Shown here: positions 1 to 8,168 of the stretch, piece by piece | Layout of the letters: each line of letters starts with the position of its first letter | Numbering within the stretch: position 1 is the stretch's first letter | Assembly: GCA_012032555.1 (NCBI GenBank) | Contig: JAAUSR010000002.1 | Span: 62,001 to 126,000 of the forward strand | Length of the DNA: 64,000 nucleotides | Reading direction: 5' to 3' | Origin: Thioploca sp. | Lineage (GTDB): Bacteria; Pseudomonadota; Gammaproteobacteria; Beggiatoales; Beggiatoaceae | The notes under the pieces: generated by a model | The model's input: the letters and a program-made list of their open reading frames with translations, nothing else | Told to the model about the DNA's origin: nothing | The model's database searches: none | Position numbers and translations under genes: made by a program

Positions 1-49
1 GAGCTAAAATGCTAACAATTAATTTACTAACGCTCAGAAGGTTCGGTAA

Positions 50-120
50 CTACCATTAAATGAAATGGTAGGCGTAATTTAACTACCCAACCAGGAATCG
101 AGTTGCAACCTTTCAAGGTT
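50..120. other. Two short inverted repeats upstream of the antitoxin remnant
   Basis: Positions 50-57 (CTACCATT) pair perfectly with 64-71 (AATGGTAG) around a 6-base loop. Positions 107-112 (AACCTT) pair with 115-120 (AAGGTT). No T-run follows either stem, so they do not look like intrinsic terminators. They precede the small antitoxin-like gene at 188 and could be operator or RNA structures, but nothing in the sequence decides this. Confidence 0.3.
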
Positions 121-187
121 ATCAACCGAGAGCGAATTACCTAAAAATGTCTAATTTTGTCTAACTCTTTAGGAGTAGCAGTAGGCT

Positions 188-442
188 ATGGCGCTCACTT
201 TAACAATTCCCGATGAAGTCCTTGAATCTTTAAAAATTCCTAAAAAACAACTTGAGAAAGAATTAACTAAAGAAGTTGCTTTTTCTCTCTAGGAGAGAGG
301 TTTGCTATCTATGGGTATTGCCAGACGTTTTGCTCATTTAAGCAAGTGGGCTTTCATAGAAGGTTTAGCTGAACGAAATATTCAAAGACATTACTACCAA
401 GAAGCAATGGACGAAGACTTAGCTTATGCCAAGCGTTATTAG
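188..442 (+). pseudogene. UPF0175-family antitoxin gene interrupted by an in-frame TAG
   Basis: An ATG at 188 opens a frame that starts MALTLTIPDEVLESLKIPKK, meets TAG at codon 35 (290-292), and continues in the same frame to a natural stop at 440-442. The combined 84 codons match the size and layout of UPF0175 proteins, which are small antitoxin-like DNA-binding proteins usually paired with a PIN-type toxin. The TAG sits where the family often has Tyr (L-Y-x-x-G), so a single TAT/TAC to TAG change explains it. The second half contains the expected helix-turn-helix-like stretch (ARRFAHLSKWAFIEGLAER). No toxin gene is visible downstream; the TIR gene begins 72 bases later. It may be a decayed antitoxin, or readthrough or a sequencing error may be involved. 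Family assignment is by recognition of sequence pattern only. Confidence 0.65.
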
Positions 443-514
443 CAACTCGTCTCTTTACTTTATACAATAACTTTTTGTCTAAAGCAGAATTTACAACTAA
501 CTAACAACTAACCG

Positions 515-757
515 ATGTCGCCCAGTTTCGACGCTTTTATCTCTTACGGACGTGCTGATAGCAAAGTCTTTGCTACTGAACTGTACTCCCAGTTAACTGA
601 ACAAGGTTTTAAAGTCTGGTTTGACCAAAACGATATTCCGCTAGCAGTTAACTTTCAAACCAAATTGATGATGGTATTGAAAAAGCTCATAATTTTCTAT
701 TTATCATTGCACCGCATTCTGTTAACTCACCGTATTGCCTCAAAGAAATTAACTTAG
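515..757 (+). CDS. First TIR domain, 5' part of a frameshifted TIR-WD40 gene
   Basis: This is the start of the large TIR/WD40 gene that continues from about 661 in another frame. It begins MSPSFDAFISYGRADSKVFA, a canonical TIR betaA segment, and runs through the BB-loop region (VWFDQNDIP). After FQT at 659-661 the reading frame is lost. In the neighbouring frame the sequence resumes as QIDDGIEKAHNFLFIIAPHS, which aligns residue for residue with the later TIR copies (FQQEIYRGIENTNNF). One missing base, most simply a C in the CC at 660-661, restores one protein of about 1449 residues. There is no clear Shine-Dalgarno sequence; the leader has short tandem CTAACAA-like repeats (493-513). The true gene is therefore probably 515-4863. 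Confidence 0.75.
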   Translation: MSPSFDAFISYGRADSKVFATELYSQLTEQGFKVWFDQNDIPLAVNFQTKLMMVLKKLIIFYLSLHRILLTHRIASKKLT

Positions 758-765
758 CAGTCCAG

Positions 766-3700
766 TTGAATAAACGGATTATTCCCTTGTTTCATGTTGG
801 TGAAATTAAGAAAGCGACTTGGCAACAGCGAAACCCAGAAGGGACTGATGCTGATTGGAAACTATTTAAACAACAAGGCAAGCATAATAGTTTTCCCAAT
901 ATGCATTCTAAAATTGCCGAAATTAATTGGATCTATTTTCACGCGGAGGTGGATGGTTTCAAAATAGCGCTACCAGGCTTAATCACGGCTTTGCGTAAAC
1001 ATGCCGATTATGTTAGCCAACATACGCAGTTTTTAATTAAAGCCTTGGCTTGGCAACGGCACCATAAACAAAACCACTATTTGCTCATTGACGAAGAACG
1101 TATTCAAGCCGAATCTTGGTTAAAAATACGGTTTGAAAATGAACAACCGCCTTGTGAACCAACTGATTTACACTGTGAATTCATTTGCGAAAGCACTAAA
1201 AATGCTAATAACTTAATGACTCAGGTATTTCTGAGCTATTCCGCGCTAGATAAAATGCTAATGCAACAAATTCGACGAATCTTGATGCGTCAGGGTATCA
1301 CAGTGTGGATGAGTAAAACCGATATTCAAACCAGAACTGAATTTCAAGAAGAAATCAACCAAGGCATTGAAGGCGCGGATAATTTCATCTATTTAATTTC
1401 TCCTGATTCAGCGCAATCCAAATATTGTCAACAAGATCTGCAACATGCTACCAATCTCAATAAACGCATTATTTTCTTATTAATTCGAGCTACGGAGCCT
1501 GAATTTATTCCGCTGCCGGTACGCAAGCAACAATTTATTGATTTTACTAAATATCCACATGAAACGCTGGGAATAGACGAATTACTGAAGGAATTGAACC
1601 AATCGGCTTATTATTACCAACAACACAAAATTTTGTTAGTTAAAGCCTTGAAATGGGATCGGCAAAATGCCAATCCCAGTATTTTGCTACGCGGGCATAC
1701 TCTACAACATTTTGAAAATTGGCTGAAAGTGGCTAAAACACGCCAACAACACGGGACTTTACCGCTGCAGGAACGGTTTATTGCGGAAAGTGCTAATCAG
1801 CCAGCGGATTTGATCCAAGAAGTTTTTATTTCCTATTCGCGGGCTAATGCCGATTTTGCACGCCGACTGAATGAAGCGTTACAACTCCAAGGTAAAACGA
1901 CTTGGTTTGATCAAGAAAGTATTGCCGCTGGCGTTGATTTTCAGCAAGAAATCTATCGCGGGATTGAGAATACCAATAATTTTCTGTTTATTATTTCTCC
2001 GAGTTCGATTCATTCGCCTTATTGTCTTGATGAAGTAAATTATGCCCAAAGCCTTCATAAACGTTTTGTTACGGTGTTGTACCGAGCGGTTCCGTCCGCA
2101 GAGTTACCTTTAGCCCTAGCCAGCGTACAGTGGCTGGATTTCAATCGACATGATGCTGATTTTTATGCTAATTTTAGTGAATTAATCCGCATGTTAGACC
2201 TGGATCGAGAACATGTTCATCATCATACGCAATGGGCTCATCGGGCTAATGCTTGGATTCACAAAGAGAAAAGTGTTGATTTGCTTCTGCGTAGTAGTGA
2301 ATTTGTCATTGCCGATCAATGGTTACGAGCAGCCAAACAACAGCATAAAAATCCATCACCGACTAAATTACAACAAGAATATATTCAAACTAGTCAAGCA
2401 GCCATTGTTGCCGAACAGCAGCGCAAACGAAGACAACTGGTAGTTCTTCGTATACTGCTCAGTTGGTCGGTCATTGCCCTGATCATTTCAGTTTTGTTAG
2501 GTTGGTTTAATTACCAACAAAAAAATCGCACTGAAATTGCTCTGAAAACTGCCCAACGCACCCAATCCTTATTTTGGTCGGCCTTATCTCAGCATGAAAC
2601 TCGACAAGGTAACGCTGCTAATGGTACTTTGTTAGCGTTAGCCGCTTTGCCAAAAGCGGTGAATCATCCGGATAGGCCTTTGTTACCCACGGCCAAACAG
2701 GCACTATTTCATGCCGTTACCCAATTACACGAACAAACTGTGCTCAGTGGTCATCAGGGCTCAGTAAATCAGGCGGTTTTTAGTCCAGATGGTACGCTGA
2801 TTTTAACGGCTTCCGATGATAAAACCGCCCGGCTCTGGCAAACTGAAAGTGGTAAACTTTTACAGACTTTGATAGGGCATCAAGCTAAAATTGAGCAAGC
2901 TGCTTTTAGTCCTGATGGGCAATGGGTGATCACGGTTTCCTCAGATAAAACTGCCCGACTGTGGCCAGTTAAATCCGGACAATTATTACATACTTTCACT
3001 GGGCGTGCCGGTACCATTTATTATGCCGATTTCAGTCCAGATAGTCGTTTGCTCGTAACCACCACCTGGGATGAAGAAGCTCAAGATCCGAATGCCCGCT
3101 TGTGGGATGTTAACAGTGGTAAACTACTACATGTTCTTGCTGGTCATACTCGAGGCATTAGACATGCCGATTTCAGTCCCGATGGTCAGTACATAGTAAC
3201 CGCTGCTGACGATAAAACCGCACGGTTATGGGAAGTGAGTAATGGTCAGTTACGACATATCTTTACAGGACACCAAGATGGTGTTGCTCGCGTCGCTTTT
3301 AGCCCTGATGGTACTCAGGTTGCCACCGTCTCTTGGGATCAAACGGTACGATTATGGGAAACCCCAAGTGGTCGATTGCAACACATTCTTGCCAAGCACA
3401 CCGATGTGGTTTATCGGGCGGTCTTTAGTCCCAATGGCAAGTTGTTGGTTACGGTTTCTAACGATAAAACTGCCCGAATTTGGGAAGTTGCAACGGGTAA
3501 ACAGCGGCAGGTACTAACTGGACACCAAGCCGGGATTGCTCGCGTCACGTTCAGTCCAGACGGTTTGCTTATCGCGACCACTTCTTGGGATAAAACTTTA
3601 CGATTATGGCAAGTGAATGATGGCCAACCCTTAGCGGTATTAGCCGGACATGAGGATATTATTCGGGATATCGCTTATCATCCGTTGGGTCACCAAATAA

Positions 3701-4863
3701 TCACGGCTTCTAATGACCATACTGCCCGACTATGGCAGATCAAAGCCAATGAATTACCACGAACTTTAGTAGGACATGAGAACTGGCTTTGGTTTGCGGC
3801 TTATAGTCCGGATGGTCAAACGGTTGTGACTACCTCAGATGATCATACTGCGCGGTTATGGCAAACCGAAACTGGTCGTTGGTTACACACCCTCACTGGA
3901 CATCAAGGAGAAGTGAACCAAGCCGCCTTTAGTCCTGATGGTACTTACCTTGCAACGGCTGCTTTTGATAAAACCGCTCGCGTGTGGGAAACCAACACCG
4001 GTCAGTTACGTCATATCCTAGTCGGACACCAAGGTTGGGTTTATCATGTGGCCTTTAGTTCGGATGGACAACAAATCGCGACGGCTTCTGGTGATCACAC
4101 CGCCCGGCTATGGAATGCCAATGATGGTCAATTACGTCATATACTTAAAGGCCATCAAGATGAAGTTTATCGCCTTGACTTCAATTCTGCCGGGACTCGC
4201 CTCGTAACCGCCTCAGCCGATCACACTGCCCGATTATGGGACAGTCAAAGTGGGCAATTGTTACAGGTATTAGTGGGACATCAAGGCAAGGTTAACCAAG
4301 CGGTGTTTAATCCGGACGGTTCGCAAATTCTTACCGCCGCTTTTGATAAAACCGCCCGGTTGTGGGATACTCAGACCGGTCACCTTCTCCAGGTTTTAAG
4401 GGGGCATGATGATAAGATTTACCGTGCTCAGGTTAGTCCGGATGGTCTGTGGGTAGTAACTGCTTCAGCGGACCACACCGCCGGTCTCTGGGAGGTTGCT
4501 AGCGGCCAATTGTTTCACCAGCTTAAGGGTCACGAAAATGAGGTAGTCAGTGCGGTTTTCAGTCCCAATAGTCAACAGGTGATTACCGCTTCAAAAGATA
4601 ATACGGCACGCCTTTGGGATGTTAACAGTGGCGAACTGTTGTTTGTGTTTGAAGGACACACCTACGCAGTTAATTATGCCACTTATCACCCCAATGGTCG
4701 GCAAATAGTAACTGTTTCCAGAGATAAAACCGCAAAACTTTGGCCAGTTTATAGCCTGCCAACCGATATCCAAACACTGATTGATTATGCTAACCAAGTG
4801 GTACCACGGCAACTAACCACTCAACAACGGCAACAATTTTTCCTAGAATCACCAGGTGATTAA
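766..4863 (+). CDS. Triple-TIR, transmembrane, 16-repeat WD40 protein (main frame)
   Basis: This long frame, whose nominal TTG start is an artefact of the upstream frameshift, carries most of a putative membrane-anchored sensor or effector. In order it has the end of TIR1, a helical linker (H-x-x-LL-x-x-AL-x-WQR, then a WL and a F-I-x-x-S motif), TIR2 from about residue 152, a second linker, TIR3 from about 352, a third linker, a basic stretch, one transmembrane helix (about 559-585) and 16 WD40 repeats from about 661 to the C-terminus. TIR domains in bacteria are commonly NAD+-cleaving enzymes or self-association modules. TIR1 and TIR3 keep the SPYC-x-x-E element with the likely catalytic Glu, whereas TIR2 has SKYCQQD with Asp. 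The WD40 part presumably forms two propellers sensing a ligand or partner. The gene ends two bases before the CHAT gene, indicating co-expression. A paralogue lies at 39.2-42.6 kb. Confidence 0.85.
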   Translation: MNKRIIPLFHVGEIKKATWQQRNPEGTDADWKLFKQQGKHNSFPNMHSKIAEINWIYFHAEVDGFKIALPGLITALRKHADYVSQHTQFLIKALAWQRHHKQNHYLLIDEERIQAESWLKIRFENEQPPCEPTDLHCEFICESTKNANNLMTQVFLSYSALDKMLMQQIRRILMRQGITVWMSKTDIQTRTEFQEEINQGIEGADNFIYLISPDSAQSKYCQQDLQHATNLNKRIIFLLIRATEPEFIPLPVRKQQFIDFTKYPHETLGIDELLKELNQSAYYYQQHKILLVKALKWDRQNANPSILLRGHTLQHFENWLKVAKTRQQHGTLPLQERFIAESANQPADLIQEVFISYSRANADFARRLNEALQLQGKTTWFDQESIAAGVDFQQEIYRGIENTNNFLFIISPSSIHSPYCLDEVNYAQSLHKRFVTVLYRAVPSAELPLALASVQWLDFNRHDADFYANFSELIRMLDLDREHVHHHTQWAHRANAWIHKEKSVDLLLRSSEFVIADQWLRAAKQQHKNPSPTKLQQEYIQTSQAAIVAEQQRKRRQLVVLRILLSWSVIALIISVLLGWFNYQQKNRTEIALKTAQRTQSLFWSALSQHETRQGNAANGTLLALAALPKAVNHPDRPLLPTAKQALFHAVTQLHEQTVLSGHQGSVNQAVFSPDGTLILTASDDKTARLWQTESGKLLQTLIGHQAKIEQAAFSPDGQWVITVSSDKTARLWPVKSGQLLHTFTGRAGTIYYADFSPDSRLLVTTTWDEEAQDPNARLWDVNSGKLLHVLAGHTRGIRHADFSPDGQYIVTAADDKTARLWEVSNGQLRHIFTGHQDGVARVAFSPDGTQVATVSWDQTVRLWETPSGRLQHILAKHTDVVYRAVFSPNGKLLVTVSNDKTARIWEVATGKQRQVLTGHQAGIARVTFSPDGLLIATTSWDKTLRLWQVNDGQPLAVLAGHEDIIRDIAYHPLGHQIITASNDHTARLWQIKANELPRTLVGHENWLWFAAYSPDGQTVVTTSDDHTARLWQTETGRWLHTLTGHQGEVNQAAFSPDGTYLATAAFDKTARVWETNTGQLRHILVGHQGWVYHVAFSSDGQQIATASGDHTARLWNANDGQLRHILKGHQDEVYRLDFNSAGTRLVTASADHTARLWDSQSGQLLQVLVGHQGKVNQAVFNPDGSQILTAAFDKTARLWDTQTGHLLQVLRGHDDKIYRAQVSPDGLWVVTASADHTAGLWEVASGQLFHQLKGHENEVVSAVFSPNSQQVITASKDNTARLWDVNSGELLFVFEGHTYAVNYATYHPNGRQIVTVSRDKTAKLWPVYSLPTDIQTLIDYANQVVPRQLTTQQRQQFFLESPGD
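2747..4762 (+). repeat. WD40-coding tandem array, about 16 units of 126 bp
   Basis: The 3' half of the TIR-WD40 gene is a tandem array with a 42-codon period. The recurring core is GH-Q-x(5-7)-FSPDG-x(5)-TAS-D-KTARLW. One unit (about 3000-3125) carries a five-residue insertion (EEAQDP). Units are highly alike in protein and partly in DNA, as in WD40 genes of fungal incompatibility and bacterial STAND proteins, where repeats recombine and diversify. The paralogue on the other strand has only one or two units at the same place, which supports expansion or contraction. Confidence 0.85.
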
Positions 4864-4865
4864 TA

Positions 4866-7073
4866 ATGAAATCTATGATTATGCAAGTTTTTCAACACTG
4901 GATAGTCTTATTATTTCTATTTGGGAACGGTGTATTGTTTCCCAGCCAGAGTATGGCTAAAACTCAAAATGAGTTAATTCAACCGGATCAATACGTCAAT
5001 ACACTTATTCGTACTGCGACCACTTATCAAGCTGACGGTCATTACCCAGCGGCACTCACCACTTTGCAGCAAGCCCAAGTTTGGGTCGACCAACACGGCA
5101 ACGCTGAACAACAGGTATTGGTGTCTAGCTATTTGGGAGATATTTTATTGGTGTTGCAACAACCAGAAGAGGCAGAAACTTATCTTGAGAAACAACTCGT
5201 TACTGCGCGCACGTTAGGTAAACCCATTGTCTTAATGCACTTATTAAATAACTTAGGCAATGCTTTCCTGGTTCAAGAAAAGTATGCCAAGGCATTGACG
5301 CTTTACCAAGAAGTCATTGAAATTGCTAAGAACCAAGATGATATCGCTCAGCAAATTCAAACAGCAGATAATTTAATCCTAACGCATCTGGAACTCGGTG
5401 AGGTTGTAGCGGGTTTCATAACTTTAGAAAATACATTGTCTTTAGTTCATCAACAAGCAGATGGTTATTTCAAAACAACTGAACTATTGCGTTTAGGTGA
5501 ATTAGCACTCCAAATCTACGCAGTACAACCGCAGCCGGCCACCCTGGCACACGCCTATCAAGCCGCTAACGAAGCTTGGCAACTGGCCCAATCAGACCAG
5601 GATAAGCGTTTAATGTCCTATGCCAAAAGCTTACTAGCACGTGTTTACGAGCTTAGGCAACGTTATCCGGAAGCACTACAACTAATACGAGAAGCTATTT
5701 TTCTGGCTCAACCAACCTCTGATCTGTTATATCAGTGGGAATGGCAACAGGGACAGCTATTAGAATCTCAACACGACTTGGTAGGGGCTGCTGCCGCTTA
5801 TCAATCGGCCTTTAAATATTTACAGCCGGTGGTGGGAGAACTGACCACGGGTTTGCGTAACGCTCATGAAACTTTTCAGAAACGTATCCGGCCTATCTAT
5901 TACGATCTGGCTGATGTGTTATTGCAACAATCCGCCATCGCGGCTGAGTCAAACAAGCCGGCTTTATTAAAACAGGCTAGAGAAGTCGTTGAGCAACTCA
6001 AAGCTGCTGAATTACAAGATTATTTCCAAGACGACTGTGTGGTTGCTGTCCAAGAAAAAGTAACCGCATTGGATCAAGTCGATCCACACACAGCGGTACT
6101 TTATCCAATTTTATTACCCGATCGAACTGAGTTATTGCTGAGTTTACCGACCGGTATTTACCAAGTCGTCGTACCAGTAACCTTTGAACAACTAGAACAA
6201 ACGGTACGGGATTTTCGGGAAAATTTACAAGTGAGCGCTAGTAATCGCTATTTTGTACAAGCTAAGCAGTTATATCAGTGGCTTATCGCCCCGGTCCAAG
6301 TTAACTTGAAAGAAATTAATACTTTAGTGATTGTCCCCGATGGCCCACTACGTACTATCCCGTTTGCGGCTTTCTATGATAACCAAGCTAAGCAATTTCT
6401 GGTTGAACAATTGGCATTGGCAACCACGCCGGGGATTCGACTGACTGATCCACGGCCGTTACCTCGGCAAAACGAATCTATTTTACTCAATGGCTTATCT
6501 GAATCAGTGCAAAATTTTCCCGCATTGCCTTATGTTAAAGAAGAAGTGGACGATATTGGTGCATTTTTTCAGGATAAACAGGTATTAATTAATCAGGCCT
6601 TTTCTCTAAAAGGGGTTAGTCAAGCATTACGGGCAACACCCTATTTGATTGTCCATATTGCCTCGCATGGTCAATTTGATCGTAATCCTAAGAATACTTT
6701 TTTGCTGGCTTATGATACGAAAATAAATATGGATCGTTTAGAAAACTTATTATCATTTAGCCAGTTTCGTGAAAACCCAGTAGAATTGTTAACCTTGAGT
6801 GCTTGTAAGACGGTTGAGGGAGATGAACGATCGGCACTCGGTTTGGCTGGTGTTGCCATTAAGGCTGGAGCGAGAAGTGCCTTAGCAAGTTTGTGGGCGG
6901 TAAATGATGAATCAACTTCACAACTGATCAGTGAATTTTATCGACAGATAAGTCATTCTCAAGTATCTAAGGCGCAAGCATTGCAAAGTGCCCAGCAAAA
7001 ATTGCTGGAACAAAAAACCTTTCGTCATCCCGTGTATTGGGCACCATTTTTGTTAATTGGTAACTGGTTATAG
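4866..7073 (+). CDS. Secreted TPR-CHAT domain protein (putative caspase-like protease)
   Basis: The 735-residue protein starts with a hydrophobic signal segment (about residues 9-31), followed by a TPR-type helical region (about 45-330) and a C-terminal CHAT domain (about 380-735). CHAT domains are clan CD (caspase-like) peptidases. The expected dyad is visible: His601 in IASHGQF and Cys647 in LSACKT, with the downstream G-A-R-S-A-L-A-SLWAV block. Location is probably periplasmic or exported. The start lies two bases after the stop of the TIR-WD40 gene, so the two are likely translationally coupled. The next gene encodes a haemagglutinin-type adhesin. CHAT proteins are often found beside such adhesins in cyanobacteria and Beggiatoaceae, so adhesin processing is one plausible role. 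Activation by the TIR-WD40 neighbour is another. Substrate unknown. Confidence 0.85.
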   Translation: MKSMIMQVFQHWIVLLFLFGNGVLFPSQSMAKTQNELIQPDQYVNTLIRTATTYQADGHYPAALTTLQQAQVWVDQHGNAEQQVLVSSYLGDILLVLQQPEEAETYLEKQLVTARTLGKPIVLMHLLNNLGNAFLVQEKYAKALTLYQEVIEIAKNQDDIAQQIQTADNLILTHLELGEVVAGFITLENTLSLVHQQADGYFKTTELLRLGELALQIYAVQPQPATLAHAYQAANEAWQLAQSDQDKRLMSYAKSLLARVYELRQRYPEALQLIREAIFLAQPTSDLLYQWEWQQGQLLESQHDLVGAAAAYQSAFKYLQPVVGELTTGLRNAHETFQKRIRPIYYDLADVLLQQSAIAAESNKPALLKQAREVVEQLKAAELQDYFQDDCVVAVQEKVTALDQVDPHTAVLYPILLPDRTELLLSLPTGIYQVVVPVTFEQLEQTVRDFRENLQVSASNRYFVQAKQLYQWLIAPVQVNLKEINTLVIVPDGPLRTIPFAAFYDNQAKQFLVEQLALATTPGIRLTDPRPLPRQNESILLNGLSESVQNFPALPYVKEEVDDIGAFFQDKQVLINQAFSLKGVSQALRATPYLIVHIASHGQFDRNPKNTFLLAYDTKINMDRLENLLSFSQFRENPVELLTLSACKTVEGDERSALGLAGVAIKAGARSALASLWAVNDESTSQLISEFYRQISHSQVSKAQALQSAQQKLLEQKTFRHPVYWAPFLLIGNWL

Positions 7074-7148
7074 TGGCTCATTGAATAAATCTTAGTGGTT
7101 TTTAATCTTTTTAATCTAGTTCTGAATGGAATTAGAAGGATTGATATT

Positions 7149-8168
7149 ATGCTAAAAAATTTTCTGGTCTTCTCGCTATATAGTCTCAGTTTACCGCTTC
7201 CAGCACAAGTGACCCTCGATGGCACTTTAGGTACTCAGCTAACCCTACCTGGCCCGGATTATCAAATTGGAGCGGCATTAGGCCAACAACACGGCAGCAA
7301 TTTATTTCATAGCTTTAGTGATTTTAATCTGGCGGCGGGGGAAAGTGCGACGTTTTCTGGCCCAGATTCTATTAACAATGTTATTACTCGGGTTACTGGT
7401 GGACGGGTGTCTCACCTCAACGGACTATTACGTTCCACCATTCCGAATGCGGATGTTTACCTAATCAACCCAGCGGGAATCTTCTTTGGTCCCCAAGCTA
7501 CTTTAGACATTTCGGGATCATTTCATGCTAGTTCCGCCGACGTGTTGCGTTTTGAGGATGGGGGCACTTTCAATGCTCGTCAACCCGAAGAAAGTGTGTT
7601 AAGCATCGCCCCGGTAGCGGCGTTTGGATTTTTAACTGACTCCCCGGGGACGTTGACGGTAGAAGGCAGTCACTTGTCCGTACCAGAACAACAATCATTC
7701 TCCTTGCTAGGTGGAGAAATTACGCTCAATCAAGCCCAACTTCAAGCCCCGTTTGGCCAATTAAATCTAGCAAGTGTGGCGAAGGCGGGAGAAATTGGTT
7801 TGGAACCAACCGCCTTAAAATTAACCGGTACACGAGGCAATATTAGCATTCGTGATTCACAGATTCATTTGAGTGGTGAAGGTGGTGGGGCGCTTGATTT
7901 GCAGGGTGGGCAAATTATCGTGACTGGGAGTGAGATAGATGCAACTACGATGGGTGTTGCTGCCGGTCGGGGTGTGAGAATTCAAGCCGATCAGTTTACG
8001 ATGACCGGGGGATATTTGTTTTCTAATACGGAAGGGTCTGGGCCGGGGGCAATATTGAAGTTGAAGCTGATTCGGTCAACTTGGAAGCTGGTACAGTACT
8101 TACTGCTAGCGTTGGTAGTTCTGGTGATGGTGGTAAAATCAAAATCACTGCTCAACAAGTCACGCTAA
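7149..8168 (+). CDS. Filamentous-haemagglutinin-type adhesin, N-terminal part (frameshifted)
   Basis: The likely start is the ATG at 7149, preceded by AGAAGGA at about 7134-7140 and followed by a signal peptide (MLKNFLVFSLYSLSLPLPAQ). The next 250 residues are a TPS secretion domain: the NPAGIFFG motif, the ITRVTGG and SHLNGLLR segments, and the FHASSADVLRF stretch typical of haemagglutination-activity domains. Such proteins cross the outer membrane through a TpsB (ShlB/FhaC) pore; none is encoded in this window. Frame is lost at a G5 run (8045-8049). Adding one G gives GPGGNIEVEADSVNLEAGTV and joins smoothly to the following frame, so the last 40 residues before the stop at 8168 are probably not real. 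Confidence 0.8.
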   Translation: MLKNFLVFSLYSLSLPLPAQVTLDGTLGTQLTLPGPDYQIGAALGQQHGSNLFHSFSDFNLAAGESATFSGPDSINNVITRVTGGRVSHLNGLLRSTIPNADVYLINPAGIFFGPQATLDISGSFHASSADVLRFEDGGTFNARQPEESVLSIAPVAAFGFLTDSPGTLTVEGSHLSVPEQQSFSLLGGEITLNQAQLQAPFGQLNLASVAKAGEIGLEPTALKLTGTRGNISIRDSQIHLSGEGGGALDLQGGQIIVTGSEIDATTMGVAAGRGVRIQADQFTMTGGYLFSNTEGSGPGAILKLKLIRSTWKLVQYLLLALVVLVMVVKSKSLLNKSR

